This document shows positions 50,512 to 59,036 of a stretch of DNA of 64,000 bases, piece by piece (the first letter of the stretch is position 1; each line of letters begins with the position of its first letter). A model generated the notes under the pieces. The model had not been told where the DNA came from, did no database searches, and saw nothing but the letters and a program-made list of their open reading frames with translations. Location: positions 186,001 through 250,000 of the forward strand of contig NZ_JBEPNA010000003.1 in assembly GCF_040546025.1 (NCBI RefSeq), given 5' to 3'. Both the position numbers and the translations under genes were made by a program. This DNA is from Marisediminicola sp040546025 (GTDB taxonomy: Bacteria; Actinomycetota; Actinomycetes; Actinomycetales; Microbacteriaceae).

Positions 50512-51153
50512 GTGACCACTCCGAACGTTGTCGTCCTCGACTACGGTTCCGGCAACGTGCACTCCGCGGTGAAGGCGCTGGAGCGCGCCGGTGCGAAGGT
50601 CGAGCTGACCGCCGATCGGCGCAAGGTCGCCGAGGCCGATGGGCTGCTCGTGCCCGGCGTCGGTGCATTCTCCGCCGTCATGGATGCGCTCGGGACCGTC
50701 CACGGCGCCGAGCTCATCGACCGCAGGCTCGCCGGCGGACGCCCCGTGCTCGGCATCTGCGTCGGCATGCAGATCATGTTCGAGCGCGGCGTCGAGCGAG
50801 GAATCGAATCGGAGGGACTCGGAGAGTGGCCGGGCACCGTGACCGGGCTGCCGGCTGAGATCCTCCCGCACATGGGCTGGAACACCGTCGAGGCTCCTTC
50901 TGACTCCGTGCTGTTCGACGGCATCCGGGACGAACGCTTCTACTTCGTGCACTCCTATGCCGCCCAGGACTGGACGCTCGAGACGTCCCGCCCGTTCGAG
51001 CCGCCGCGCCTGACCTGGTCCGAGCACGGAGCGCGATTCCTCGCCGCCGTGGAGAACGGGCCGCTCACGGCCACCCAGTTTCACCCCGAGAAGTCCGGCG
51101 ACGCGGGCATCCGCCTTCTCGCCAATTGGATCACGAGCCTCAACAAGAACTAG
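50512..51153 (+). CDS. hisH: imidazole glycerol phosphate synthase subunit HisH
   Basis: A 213-residue glutamine amidotransferase that feeds ammonia to HisF. The nucleophile is Cys83 in GICVGMQ; the His/Glu pair is in TQFHPEKSG. GTG 50512 starts 2 bp after the hisB stop. hisF is not within the window. Confidence 0.95.
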   Translation: MTTPNVVVLDYGSGNVHSAVKALERAGAKVELTADRRKVAEADGLLVPGVGAFSAVMDALGTVHGAELIDRRLAGGRPVLGICVGMQIMFERGVERGIESEGLGEWPGTVTGLPAEILPHMGWNTVEAPSDSVLFDGIRDERFYFVHSYAAQDWTLETSRPFEPPRLTWSEHGARFLAAVENGPLTATQFHPEKSGDAGIRLLANWITSLNKN

Positions 51154-51194
51154 GCTCGTTGACTTCACCCCAACCCCAGTCTCAGAGAGATCAC

Positions 51195-51944
51195 ATGAGC
51201 GAGTTCAACAAGACCCCCGGCCTCATCCTTTTGCCCGCGGTCGATGTCGCGGGCGGCAAGGCCGTCCGACTCACGCAGGGGGCGGCAGGCAGCGAGACCA
51301 ACTACGGCGACCCCGTCGACGCGGCGGCCGACTGGGCCAGCCAGGGCGCCGAGTGGATCCACCTCGTCGACCTCGACGCCGCATTCGGTCGCGGCAACAA
51401 CCACAGCGTGATCAAGAAGGTCATTCGCCAGGTGCGCGGCAACGTCATGATCGAGCTGTCCGGGGGCATCCGCGACGACGAGAGCCTTGAGGCCGCCCTC
51501 GCGACGGGTGCCAAGCGCATCAACCTCGGCACCGCCGCACTCGAGAACCCGGAGTGGGCCGCCCACGTTATCGCCGAGTATGGCGAGGCCATCGCGGTCG
51601 GCCTCGATGTGCGCGGAACGACCCTCGCGGCGCGAGGCTGGACCGAGGAGGGCGGCGACCTCTGGCAGGTGCTCGACCGTCTCGAGCAGGCCGGGTGCGC
51701 CCGCTACGTCGTCACCGACGTCACGAAGGACGGCACGCTGCAGGGACCGAACCTCTCCCTGTTGCGGGAGGTCGCCGACCGCACCGACAAGCCCGTCATC
51801 GCCTCCGGTGGCATCGCCAGCCTCGACGACATCGCCGACCTGCGTTCGCTCGTGCGCTACGGCGTCGAGGGCGCGATCGTCGGCAAGGCGCTCTACGCGA
51901 AGGCGTTCACCCTCGCCGAGGCGCTGGACGTCGCCAGCGACTGA
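51195..51944 (+). CDS. hisA: phosphoribosyl isomerase HisA/PriA
   Basis: A 249-residue beta/alpha-barrel isomerase. Phosphate-binding repeats are visible (LSGGIRDDES; IASGGIASLDD), as is the N-terminal catalytic Asp in LLPAVDVAGGKAVRL. In actinobacteria without trpF this enzyme (PriA) also serves tryptophan synthesis; whether that is so here cannot be judged from the window. ATG 51195 follows a 41-bp gap after hisH. Confidence 0.93.
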   Translation: MSEFNKTPGLILLPAVDVAGGKAVRLTQGAAGSETNYGDPVDAAADWASQGAEWIHLVDLDAAFGRGNNHSVIKKVIRQVRGNVMIELSGGIRDDESLEAALATGAKRINLGTAALENPEWAAHVIAEYGEAIAVGLDVRGTTLAARGWTEEGGDLWQVLDRLEQAGCARYVVTDVTKDGTLQGPNLSLLREVADRTDKPVIASGGIASLDDIADLRSLVRYGVEGAIVGKALYAKAFTLAEALDVASD

Positions 51945-52744
51945 TGCCGCTCGAGCAGCACGCCGGACACGAGGCAACCGACTCGGCCGGCACACCCTGG
52001 CAGGGCAGGAGCTTCGGTGACGCCGCCCCGTCCGACGATGACGGCTCCGCGCCGCCGGCATTGACCGAAATCCTGCGCGGGTTCCGTGAGGGCGAGGTCG
52101 ACGCGGGCGCGGTCGTCGATGTCATTCGCGCGTCGAGGCTGCTGATCCCGCTCGTTGCGGAACTGGCCGAGGCCGGCGTCGGGCCAACGGGTCTGCGGAT
52201 CGACAAGAGCGCCGACCTCTCGATCGTCACGGTGGCGGGGCCGGACGGGCGGGGCGTCATGCCCGTTTTCAGCTCGGTCGACAGCATGCGCCGCTGGAAG
52301 CCTCTGGCCAGGCCCGTGCCGGCGGATGCCGTGCGCGTCGGCCTCGCCGCCGCGAACGAGCAGACCGACCTCGTCGTTCTCGATCCGATGTCGGAGACCG
52401 AGTTCGTGATCCGGCGACCGGCGGTGTGGGCGATCGCGCAGCAGCTCCCGTGGGTGCCGAGCTACCTCGACAGAGACGTTGCGGCGGAATTCGCGAACTC
52501 GGTGAGACCGGAGCAGCAGGTGCTCGCGGTCTCTCTCGCCGCCGGTGACCCTGGTGCGCGACTGGCGGGACCCGAGCTCGTGGTGACGCTCGAGCTCGCG
52601 CCCGGCCTCGACCAGTCCGCGCTCTCGGCCGTCGTCGCGCGGCTTCAGCAACGCTGGTCCGCCTCGGAGGTCATCGCGGCACGAGTCGACAGCGTCGCGG
52701 TCCGGCTGCGCCCGGCGGATTCTCCCGAGGCGCCGGAGCGCTAG
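51944..52744 (+). CDS. SseB family protein
   Basis: A 266-residue protein with the SseB N-terminal domain (ALTEILRGFREGEVDAGAVV; MPVFSSVDSMRRW) and a C-terminal SseB-like half. Its start shares one base with the hisA stop codon, so it belongs to the his transcript. SseB-like proteins are of unclear function in actinobacteria; the position after hisA is common in Microbacteriaceae relatives. Confidence 0.85.
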   Translation: MPLEQHAGHEATDSAGTPWQGRSFGDAAPSDDDGSAPPALTEILRGFREGEVDAGAVVDVIRASRLLIPLVAELAEAGVGPTGLRIDKSADLSIVTVAGPDGRGVMPVFSSVDSMRRWKPLARPVPADAVRVGLAAANEQTDLVVLDPMSETEFVIRRPAVWAIAQQLPWVPSYLDRDVAAEFANSVRPEQQVLAVSLAAGDPGARLAGPELVVTLELAPGLDQSALSAVVARLQQRWSASEVIAARVDSVAVRLRPADSPEAPER

Positions 52745-52766
52745 CCTGCCGGCTGGTGCGCGGGCG

Positions 52767-53327
52767 CTAGCCGGAGTTGCAGCGGACCGACGGGTCGAAG
52801 AGTCCGAGACCGGCGTTCCGGGCATCCATCTCCGCCCTCTCCACGTCGGCGAGGTACCGGTCGTTCGGCTCGAACATTACCGAGTAGCCCAGCCCGCGGG
52901 CGGCGAGTTCGACACTCGCGTTCTGGCCGTCTGAGGTGAACACGGCTGCGAGGGTGCGCCCGTACTGGTCGGCGCGCTCGATGTCGTACTCGAGGCTGAC
53001 GGTCGAGCCGACAGGCAGCAGAGCCGTGAGAAATTCGGATGCCTCGGGCCCGAGGCACTCGATCGGCGTGTCCTGCTTCTTCGTCTCGGGGGTGTCGATG
53101 TTGAGCAGCCGCACGCGCGTCACCGCGCCGCCGAGCAGAACGTCCACGGTGTCGCCGTCGATCACCCTGTCGACGACGGCGTCGTCGGGCGCACTGGGTC
53201 GGAGCGCACGGCCGCCGGGCGCCGAGGCCCAGAGCCAACCGCCGGCCAGCACCGCGATCACGACGACGGCGATACCGAGTCGTTGACGTGCCCGGAGGCG
53301 CCGATGCCTGTTCTGCCACTCGTTCAT
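52767..53327 (-). CDS. thermonuclease (SNase) family protein, membrane-anchored
   Basis: A 186-residue staphylococcal-nuclease-like protein. A basic N-terminus and one membrane helix (19-35) put the nuclease outside the membrane, either anchored or processed. Active-site residues match SNase: Asp57/Asp59 in VIDGDTVDV, Arg73 and Glu81 in RVRLLNIDTPE, and Arg124 in DQYGRTLA. Probably degrades external nucleic acids. Confidence 0.92.
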   Translation of the reverse strand: MNEWQNRHRRLRARQRLGIAVVVIAVLAGGWLWASAPGGRALRPSAPDDAVVDRVIDGDTVDVLLGGAVTRVRLLNIDTPETKKQDTPIECLGPEASEFLTALLPVGSTVSLEYDIERADQYGRTLAAVFTSDGQNASVELAARGLGYSVMFEPNDRYLADVERAEMDARNAGLGLFDPSVRCNSG

Positions 53328-53363
53328 ACCGGGAAACTTAGGCCAGCGCGGAGGCGATCCGGC

Positions 53364-53732
53364 TCAGTTGACCGCCCCGGTGTACTTTTCGCCGGCACCC
53401 TTGCCCGGTGCGTCCGGAAACGGGGATGCCTCGCGGAAGGCGAGCTGCACCGAACGAAGCCCGTCGCGCAGAGCCCTCGCGTGCTGGTCGCCGAGGTCGG
53501 GCGCGGCAGCGGTGACGAGCCCGGCCAGCGCGTTGATGAGCTTGCGCGCCTCATCGAGGTCGAGCTGGGAGTCGGGGTCGTCGGCGAGGCCGCACTTCAC
53601 GGCGGCGGCACTCAGCAGGTGCACGGCGACCGTGTTGATGACCTCGATCGCGGGCACGTCGGCGATGTCGCGGGCGGCGCTTTCGGCATCATCCGCTTCG
53701 GAAAACTCGTGAATGTGCGCGCTATCGCTCAT
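53364..53732 (-). CDS. DUF1844 family protein
   Basis: A 122-residue protein of the DUF1844 family, encoded next to infC in many actinobacteria. Recognisable core: INTVAVHLLSAAAVKCGLAD, then DLDEARKLINALAGLV. No membrane segment. Divergent from infC. Function unknown. Confidence 0.88.
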   Translation of the reverse strand: MSDSAHIHEFSEADDAESAARDIADVPAIEVINTVAVHLLSAAAVKCGLADDPDSQLDLDEARKLINALAGLVTAAAPDLGDQHARALRDGLRSVQLAFREASPFPDAPGKGAGEKYTGAVN

Positions 53733-53747
53733 GACTGGTTCCTCTGT

Positions 53748-53753
53748 TAGACT
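53748..53753 (+). promoter_or_regulatory. possible extended -10 (TG-T-TAGACT) of infC
   Basis: TAGACT preceded by TGT resembles an extended -10. It would give an infC leader of about 270 nt. The -35 is not clear. Confidence 0.3.
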
Positions 53754-53971
53754 TCTGTCGGCTCCGGGGCTTCACCGCCTCGGAACGAAAGTGGAGATTC
53801 TCCCACCCGCGGTTACCGCTTCTTCAGGTTACCGGGTTGTTGGCACCCCGCCGACGAGCAGAAGGTTGCTCGAAGGTAGCCAGGGCGCCGGGCCAGTTTG
53901 CATCACAACCCACCGAGTTCGTTTCTGGGGAGAGTGCTGCGGCTGTGCGTGAAGCTCCTCCTTTCGTCTGA

Positions 53972-53988
53972 TGCCGGCACCGCCGGCA
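53972..53988 (+). promoter_or_regulatory. hairpin in the infC leader
   Basis: TGCCGGC (53972-53978) and GCCGGCA (53982-53988) form a perfect 7-bp stem with a 3-nt loop, 38 nt before the infC start codon. Leaders of infC-rpmI-rplT operons often control expression through L20 or IF3; a role here is an inference. Confidence 0.4.
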
Positions 53989-54026
53989 CCCAACAGGCAC
54001 ACGAAAGCGAACCCAAGGAGCAACGC

Positions 54027-55067
54027 ATCAGCGATCCCCGTACCAATGACCGAATCCGCGTACCGGAGGTCCGACTCGTTGGCCCAGCCGGCGAGCAGGT
54101 CGGTGTCGTGCGCATTGAAGACGCTATTCGTCTCGCTCAGGAGGCCGACCTGGATTTGGTTGAGGTAGCTCCCAATTCCAAGCCTCCCGTTGCCAAGATT
54201 ATGGATTTCGGCAAGTTCAAGTACGAAACCGCCCAGAAGGCGAAAGAAGCACGCCGCCACCAGGCGAACACGATCCTCAAAGAGGTGCGCTTCCGCCTCA
54301 AGATCGACACGCACGACTACGAGACCAAGCGCAAGCGCGCCGAGGGCTTCCTGAAGGCCGGCGACAAGGTCAAGGCCATGATCCTGTTCCGCGGTCGCGA
54401 GCAGTCGCGCCCCGAGCAGGGTGTGCGACTTCTGCAGCGCTTCGCCGAGGATGTCGCGGAGTTCGGCTCGGTCGAGTCGACGCCGATGATCGACGGTCGC
54501 AACATGGTCATGGTCATCGGGCCGGTCAAGAACAAGTCCGAGGCCAAGGCCGAGTCCGAGGCCAAGCGCGCGGCGTCGAAGCCGGCTCGCGCCGAGCGTC
54601 CCGCTGCCGCTCCCGGAACCACGAGCGCGCCCGCAGCATCGACCCTGATCGCCGACGCGGCTCCTGCCGTGAAGAAGGCCGCCGAGGCCCCGAGGTCTGC
54701 GCCCGCACCGAAGGCGACCCCGGTCGTCGAGGAAAAGCAAGCAGAGGCCAAGCCAGTCGAGGCCAAGGCCGCCGAAGCGGAAGCGCCCGAGGTCGCGGCG
54801 CCCGCTGCGAAGGCTGCTGACGTGAAGCCGGCGGAAGCTAAGCCCGCAGCGAAGGCCACCCCGGCGGCCGCAGCACCCAAAGCCCCGGCCGCTGCGGCAC
54901 CTGCGGCTGCGGCTGCACCGGCGAAGCCCGCCGCGACGCCGAAGCCGAGCGGTGCGGTTCCCAGGCCGTCGCCGAAGGCCCCGGCCATTCCCAAGGCTCC
55001 GGCAATGCCGCAGCCCCCCAAAGCTGCACCAGCAGATGTAGCGCCGGGCACGCCCGGTGCCAAGTAG
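54027..55067 (+). CDS. infC: translation initiation factor IF-3 with long C-terminal extension, ATC start
   Basis: IF-3 binds the 30S subunit and checks the start codon. The conserved protein begins ISDPRTNDRIRVPEVRLVGP; no ATG, GTG or TTG is near, but ATC 54027 stands six bases after a strong AAGGAG (54015-54020). IF-3 genes characteristically use rare AUU/AUC/AUA starts so that IF-3 limits its own synthesis. Residues 1-169 are the two standard domains; residues 170-346 are an Ala/Pro/Lys-rich extension (about 177 residues) with no fold, roughly doubling the usual length. rpmI and rplT follow, the normal operon. Confidence 0.93.
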   Translation: MSDPRTNDRIRVPEVRLVGPAGEQVGVVRIEDAIRLAQEADLDLVEVAPNSKPPVAKIMDFGKFKYETAQKAKEARRHQANTILKEVRFRLKIDTHDYETKRKRAEGFLKAGDKVKAMILFRGREQSRPEQGVRLLQRFAEDVAEFGSVESTPMIDGRNMVMVIGPVKNKSEAKAESEAKRAASKPARAERPAAAPGTTSAPAASTLIADAAPAVKKAAEAPRSAPAPKATPVVEEKQAEAKPVEAKAAEAEAPEVAAPAAKAADVKPAEAKPAAKATPAAAAPKAPAAAAPAAAAAPAKPAATPKPSGAVPRPSPKAPAIPKAPAMPQPPKAAPADVAPGTPGAK

Positions 55068-55091
55068 TACGACAGATACGAGGAGAGACAC

Positions 55092-55286
55092 ATGCCCAAG
55101 ATGAAGACCCATTCGGGTACCAAGAAGCGCTTCAAGATCACCGGTAGCGGCAAGGTCATGAAGCAGCAGGCCGGTATGCGGCACAACCTGGAGGTCAAGT
55201 CCAGCGTCGTCACTCGTCGTCTGAACCAGGAAAAGGTGCTGGCCCCGGCCGACGCCAAGCTCGTCAAGCGCCTCCTCGGCAAGTAG
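55092..55286 (+). CDS. rpmI: 50S ribosomal protein L35
   Basis: A 64-residue, strongly basic large-subunit protein. MPKMKTHSGTKKRFKITGSG and HNLEVKSS are typical L35. GAGGAGA precedes the start. Second gene of the infC operon. Confidence 0.97.
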   Translation: MPKMKTHSGTKKRFKITGSGKVMKQQAGMRHNLEVKSSVVTRRLNQEKVLAPADAKLVKRLLGK

Positions 55287-55316
55287 CCCGACCCACCAAC
55301 CTCAAGGAACCAAATC

Positions 55317-55703
55317 ATGGCAAGAGTAAAAAGGGCTGTCAACGCCCACAAGAAGCGTCGGGTCATCCTCGAACGCGCCAAGGGTTACCGTGGCCAGCGT
55401 TCGCGCCTGTACCGCAAGGCAAAAGAACAGCTGATCCACTCGTTCGTCTATTCCTACCGCGACCGTCGCCAGCGCAAGGGTGACTTCCGTCGCCTGTGGA
55501 TTCAGCGCATCAACGCGGCATCGCGTGCCAACGGCCTGACCTACAACCGCTTCATCCAGGGACTCAACCTGGCCGGAGTCCAGGTCGACCGTCGCATCCT
55601 CGCCGACCTGGCCGTCACCGACCCCGCGACCTTCGCGGCGATCGTTGCGACCGCGAAGGCAGCACTTCCGGCCGACACCAGCGCGCCGAGAGTTGCCGCG
55701 TAG
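55317..55703 (+). CDS. rplT: 50S ribosomal protein L20
   Basis: A 128-residue basic protein; MARVKRAVNAHKKRRVILE, RGQRSRLYRKAKEQ and RRQRKGDFRRLWIQRINAA are hallmarks of L20, needed for early 50S assembly and in many bacteria a repressor of its own operon. AAGGAAC lies upstream of the start. Confidence 0.97.
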   Translation: MARVKRAVNAHKKRRVILERAKGYRGQRSRLYRKAKEQLIHSFVYSYRDRRQRKGDFRRLWIQRINAASRANGLTYNRFIQGLNLAGVQVDRRILADLAVTDPATFAAIVATAKAALPADTSAPRVAA

Positions 55704-55713
55704 GTTCGACTAA

Positions 55714-55719
55714 TAAGCT
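55714..55719 (+). promoter_or_regulatory. -10 element (TAAGCT) of the SpoU methyltransferase gene
   Basis: TAAGCT lies 6 nt before the ATG at 55726, in the 22-bp gap after rplT. Confidence 0.45.
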
Positions 55720-55725
55720 GTCGAC

Positions 55726-56547
55726 ATGATCGATAACCCGCGTTCTCCACGAGTTCGCGCGGTGGCAAAGCTCGCCAAGAGAGACGCCCGGTCGCAGACC
55801 GGGCTCTTTCTTTTGGAGGGCCCACAAGCCGTCGCAGAAGCACTCACTTTCCGGCCGCAACTCGTGGTGGAGCTGTACGCGACGCCGACGGCAATCGAGC
55901 GGTATTCCGACATCGCCCAGGCCGCGTCCGTCGCGGGGATCGAGGTGGAGTTTGTCACCGAACTCGTGCTCGAGTCGATGGCTGACACTGTCACGCCGCA
56001 GGGCATCGTCGCGGTCTGCCACCAGTTCCCGACCTCGGTCAAGGACATCCTCAAGCCGGATGCCGAGGGCAACGGCCCCAAGCTGATCGCGATCCTCGAA
56101 GAGGTGAGGGACCCGGGCAACGCCGGCACGATCATCCGGGCCGCGGATGCCGCTGGGGCCGACGGCGTCATTTTCACCGGGCGCAGTGTCGACCTCTACA
56201 ACCCGAAGGTCGTGCGCTCGTCGACGGGATCGATCTTCCATGTGCCTGTGGCGGTGGGAGCCGACTTCGACACCGTGCTCGAGCGGGCCCACGAGGCCGG
56301 GTTGTTCGTGATCGCCGCTGATGTCAAGGGCGACGACCTGCTCGCCGCCCGCCAGGATGGCGTGCTCGCGCGTCCGACGGCGTGGGTGTTCGGCAATGAG
56401 GCGCGAGGGCTCTCCGACGAGAACCTCGCGATGACCGATCTCGCCCTCACGGTGCCCATCTACGGGCACGCCGAGTCGATGAACCTCGCCACCGCCGCCT
56501 CCGTCTGCCTGTACGAAAGCGCCTTCTCACAACGTTCCGCCGGCTGA
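55726..56547 (+). CDS. TrmH/SpoU family rRNA/tRNA 2'-O-methyltransferase
   Basis: A 273-residue knotted (SPOUT) methyltransferase. The N-terminal RNA-binding substrate domain includes TGLFLLEGPQAVAEAL; the SPOUT core has LEEVRDPGNAGTIIRAADA, WVFGNEARGLSDE and VPIYGHAESMNLATAASV. It is close to the TsnR/RlmB-like group found after rplT in actinobacteria. Target nucleotide not known. Some relatives give thiostrepton-type resistance, but sequence alone does not support that here. Confidence 0.93.
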   Translation: MIDNPRSPRVRAVAKLAKRDARSQTGLFLLEGPQAVAEALTFRPQLVVELYATPTAIERYSDIAQAASVAGIEVEFVTELVLESMADTVTPQGIVAVCHQFPTSVKDILKPDAEGNGPKLIAILEEVRDPGNAGTIIRAADAAGADGVIFTGRSVDLYNPKVVRSSTGSIFHVPVAVGADFDTVLERAHEAGLFVIAADVKGDDLLAARQDGVLARPTAWVFGNEARGLSDENLAMTDLALTVPIYGHAESMNLATAASVCLYESAFSQRSAG

Positions 56548-56587
56548 CTACACCACGCATCTCGAGTCACTTCCGCAGATTGCGGGA

Positions 56588-56616
56588 TTGTTACGACTGG
56601 CCCGTGGGGTTAGTGG
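56588..56616 (+). promoter_or_regulatory. possible gluA promoter
   Basis: TTGTTA (56588-56593) and TAGTGG (56611-56616) are 17 bp apart. The -10 is a weak match, so this is tentative. Confidence 0.3.
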
Positions 56617-56645
56617 GCGTTCTCACAGTGTGGTTGGGTAGTGGC

Positions 56646-57401
56646 ATGGTGCAAGCACGCAGCGGTGAACCCCTGGTCGTCGTCGATCACGTCAACAAGC
56701 ACTACGGTGCCCTTCACGTGCTGAAGGACATTTCCACGACGGTAACCCGCGGTGAGGTCGTCGTCGTCATCGGACCCAGCGGGTCGGGCAAGTCCACCCT
56801 CTGCCGGGCGATCAACCGGCTCGAGACCATCGACGACGGGCTCATCACCATCGACGGCACCGAGCTGCCGAAGGAGGGCGCCGGCCTCGCAAAGCTGCGC
56901 GCCGACGTCGGCATGGTATTCCAGTCGTTCAACCTCTTCGCGCACAAGACGGTGCTCGAGAACGTGACCCTCGGCCCCATCAAGGTTCGTGGACTTTCGA
57001 AAGCGGATGCCGAGAAGAAGGCCATGGCCCTGCTCGAACGCGTCGGTGTCGCCAACCAGGCGAAGAAGATGCCGGCCCAGCTCTCCGGCGGCCAGCAGCA
57101 GCGAGTGGCGATCGCCCGCGCCCTCGCGATGGAGCCGAAGCTCATGCTGCTCGACGAGCCCACCTCGGCGCTCGACCCCGAGATGATCAACGAGGTTCTC
57201 GACGTGATGGTCGGCCTCGCCAAAGACGGAATGACGATGATCGTGGTCACCCACGAGATGGGCTTCGCGCGCAAGGCCGCCGACCGCGTGCTGTTCATGG
57301 CGGAGGGTGCGATCGTCGAGGAGGCCACCCCAGAGGAGTTCTTCACGGCCCCGAAGACCGACCGGGCCAAGGACTTCCTCTCCAAAATACTTACGCACTA
57401 A
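56646..57401 (+). CDS. gluA: glutamate ABC transporter ATP-binding protein
   Basis: A 251-residue ATPase of the polar amino acid family. Walker A GPSGSGKS (43-50), signature LSGGQQQRVAIARAL (from about 146), Walker B LMLLDEPTSALDPE, switch VVTHEMGFA. The order ATPase, lipoprotein, two permeases equals corynebacterial gluABCD. ATG 56646 chosen; the frame is open upstream without conserved sequence. Confidence 0.94.
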   Translation: MVQARSGEPLVVVDHVNKHYGALHVLKDISTTVTRGEVVVVIGPSGSGKSTLCRAINRLETIDDGLITIDGTELPKEGAGLAKLRADVGMVFQSFNLFAHKTVLENVTLGPIKVRGLSKADAEKKAMALLERVGVANQAKKMPAQLSGGQQQRVAIARALAMEPKLMLLDEPTSALDPEMINEVLDVMVGLAKDGMTMIVVTHEMGFARKAADRVLFMAEGAIVEEATPEEFFTAPKTDRAKDFLSKILTH

Positions 57402-57436
57402 CCAGTGGGTAGGACACACAGCACAAGGAGCGAATT

Positions 57437-58315
57437 ATGAGACTCAAAAAAGGTCTGATGGTCTCTGCCATGGCCGCCGTCGCGGTCCTCGGACTGAGCG
57501 CCTGCACCGATTCCGAGGCGCCCACCGCCGAGCCAGAGGTTCAGGAGGAGGTCGAGTTCGAGGCGGGCACGACCATGGCCGAGCTCAACGAGGCCGGCGA
57601 GATCACGATCGGCACCAAGTTCGACCAGCCCCTCTTCGGGCTCGTCGGCCCGGACAACGTTCCCGTTGGCTTCGACGTCGAGATCGGCAAGGTCATCGCC
57701 GCCGAGCTGGGCATCGCCGCCGAGGACATCAACTGGGTCGAGGCCATCTCCGCCAACCGCGAGCCGTTCATCCAGAATGGGGAGGTCGACCTCGTCGTCG
57801 CGACCTACACGATCAACGACACCCGCAAGGAAGTTGTCGCGTTCGCCGGTCCGTACTACATCGCCGGCCAGGACCTTCTCGTCGCAGCTGACAACCCCGA
57901 CGGCATCGAGGGCCCGGAGTACTTCACGGAGAACCCCGACGCGGTCGTCTGCACCGTCAGCGGTTCGACCTCGGAGAAGAACATCCGCGAGTACACCGAC
58001 AACGTCATCGCGGCCAACGGCTACTCCGACTGCCTCGAGCCCCTGCGCACGGGAGCTGCCGCCGCGGTCACGACCGACAACGTCATCCTCGCCGGTCTCG
58101 CCGACCAAAGCGACGGCGAGTTCGAGGTCGTGAACAACGCGTTCACCGAGGAGCCCTACGGCATCGGCGTCGCGCTGGAGGACACGGAGTTCCGTGACTT
58201 CATCAACGACACGCTCGAGGCAGCGTTCGAAGACGGCCGTTGGGTGGATGCCTGGGAGGCGACCGCAGGCGTCGTGCTCGACACGCCCGAGCCGCCGACC
58301 GTCGACCGCTACTAA
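57437..58315 (+). CDS. gluB: glutamate-binding lipoprotein of ABC transporter
   Basis: A 292-residue extracellular solute-binding protein. Signal peptide with lipobox LSAC gives lipidated Cys23, followed by an acidic linker (to about residue 45) and a family 3 binding domain (ITIGTKFDQPLFG; VGFDVEIGKVIAAELG; VDLVVATYTINDTRKEVVAF). Two Cys in the domain (in AVVCTVSGS and SDCLEPL) could form a disulfide. AAGGAG lies upstream of the start. Confidence 0.94.
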   Translation: MRLKKGLMVSAMAAVAVLGLSACTDSEAPTAEPEVQEEVEFEAGTTMAELNEAGEITIGTKFDQPLFGLVGPDNVPVGFDVEIGKVIAAELGIAAEDINWVEAISANREPFIQNGEVDLVVATYTINDTRKEVVAFAGPYYIAGQDLLVAADNPDGIEGPEYFTENPDAVVCTVSGSTSEKNIREYTDNVIAANGYSDCLEPLRTGAAAAVTTDNVILAGLADQSDGEFEVVNNAFTEEPYGIGVALEDTEFRDFINDTLEAAFEDGRWVDAWEATAGVVLDTPEPPTVDRY

Positions 58316-58326
58316 CACCAAGTGAG

Positions 58327-58359
58327 AGTCGGCCCGTCCGCACCGCGGACGGGCCGACT
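58327..58359 (+). promoter_or_regulatory. perfect 15-bp hairpin between gluB and gluC
   Basis: AGTCGGCCCGTCCGC (58327-58341) pairs perfectly with GCGGACGGGCCGACT (58345-58359) around a 3-nt loop, with no T tract. Such hairpins after binding-protein genes protect the upstream mRNA and reduce read-through, giving more binding protein than permease. Confidence 0.75.
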
Positions 58360-58388
58360 GCCACGATCACAGAAAACAGGGGCCGTTC

Positions 58389-59036
58389 ATGGACGCGATC
58401 ATCGAAGGGCTGCCGCTCTTCATCGACGGCTTCCTGCGCACGCTGAGCTTGCTCGGCGTCGCCGGGGTGGGCGCACTCATCATCGGCATCTTCATCGCGG
58501 CCATGCGGATCTCTCCCGTCGCGTCCCTGCGTCTGATCGCCACGGCCTACACCGAGCTCGTTCGCAATACGCCGCTGACTCTCGTGCTGTTCGGCTGCGC
58601 CTTCGTGCTGCCCTACCTTGGGGTGAGGCTCGACTACTTCACCCTCGCAGCCATCGGCCTCACCGTCTACACGTCGCCTTTCGTGGCCGAGGCGCTCCGA
58701 TCGGGCGTCAACGGGGTCTCCGTCGGCCAGGCCGAGGCTGCCCGCAGCATCGGGCTCACCTTCGGGCAGACGCTCGGGTTCGTGGTGATGCCTCAGGCCA
58801 TCCGTATGGTCATCCCGCCGCTCATCAACGTCTTCATCGCCCTCACGAAGAACACCTCCGTCGCCGGCGGGTTCTTCGTCCTCGAACTGTTCGCCCAATC
58901 TCGGCGGGTCATCAACGATCGGGGCGACGAGGTGCTCGCGATCCTGCTCGCGGTCGCGGCCTTCTATCTCATCATCACCGTGCCCCTCGGCCTCATCGCC
59001 GGGGCCATCGAAAAGCGAGTGGCGGTCCTCCGATGA
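58389..59036 (+). CDS. gluC: glutamate ABC transporter permease
   Basis: A 215-residue HisM/GlnP-type permease with about five helices. The typical region TELVRNTPLTLVLF and the EAA loop EAARSIGLTFGQTLGFVVMPQA (ATPase contact) are present. Overlaps gluD as ATGA. Confidence 0.94.
   Translation: MDAIIEGLPLFIDGFLRTLSLLGVAGVGALIIGIFIAAMRISPVASLRLIATAYTELVRNTPLTLVLFGCAFVLPYLGVRLDYFTLAAIGLTVYTSPFVAEALRSGVNGVSVGQAEAARSIGLTFGQTLGFVVMPQAIRMVIPPLINVFIALTKNTSVAGGFFVLELFAQSRRVINDRGDEVLAILLAVAAFYLIITVPLGLIAGAIEKRVAVLR

Noticed and set aside
55726..56547. Thiostrepton-type antibiotic resistance methyltransferase
   Set aside because: The family includes resistance enzymes, but the position after rplT and the general SpoU motifs fit a housekeeping RNA methyltransferase; nothing specific to resistance is visible.
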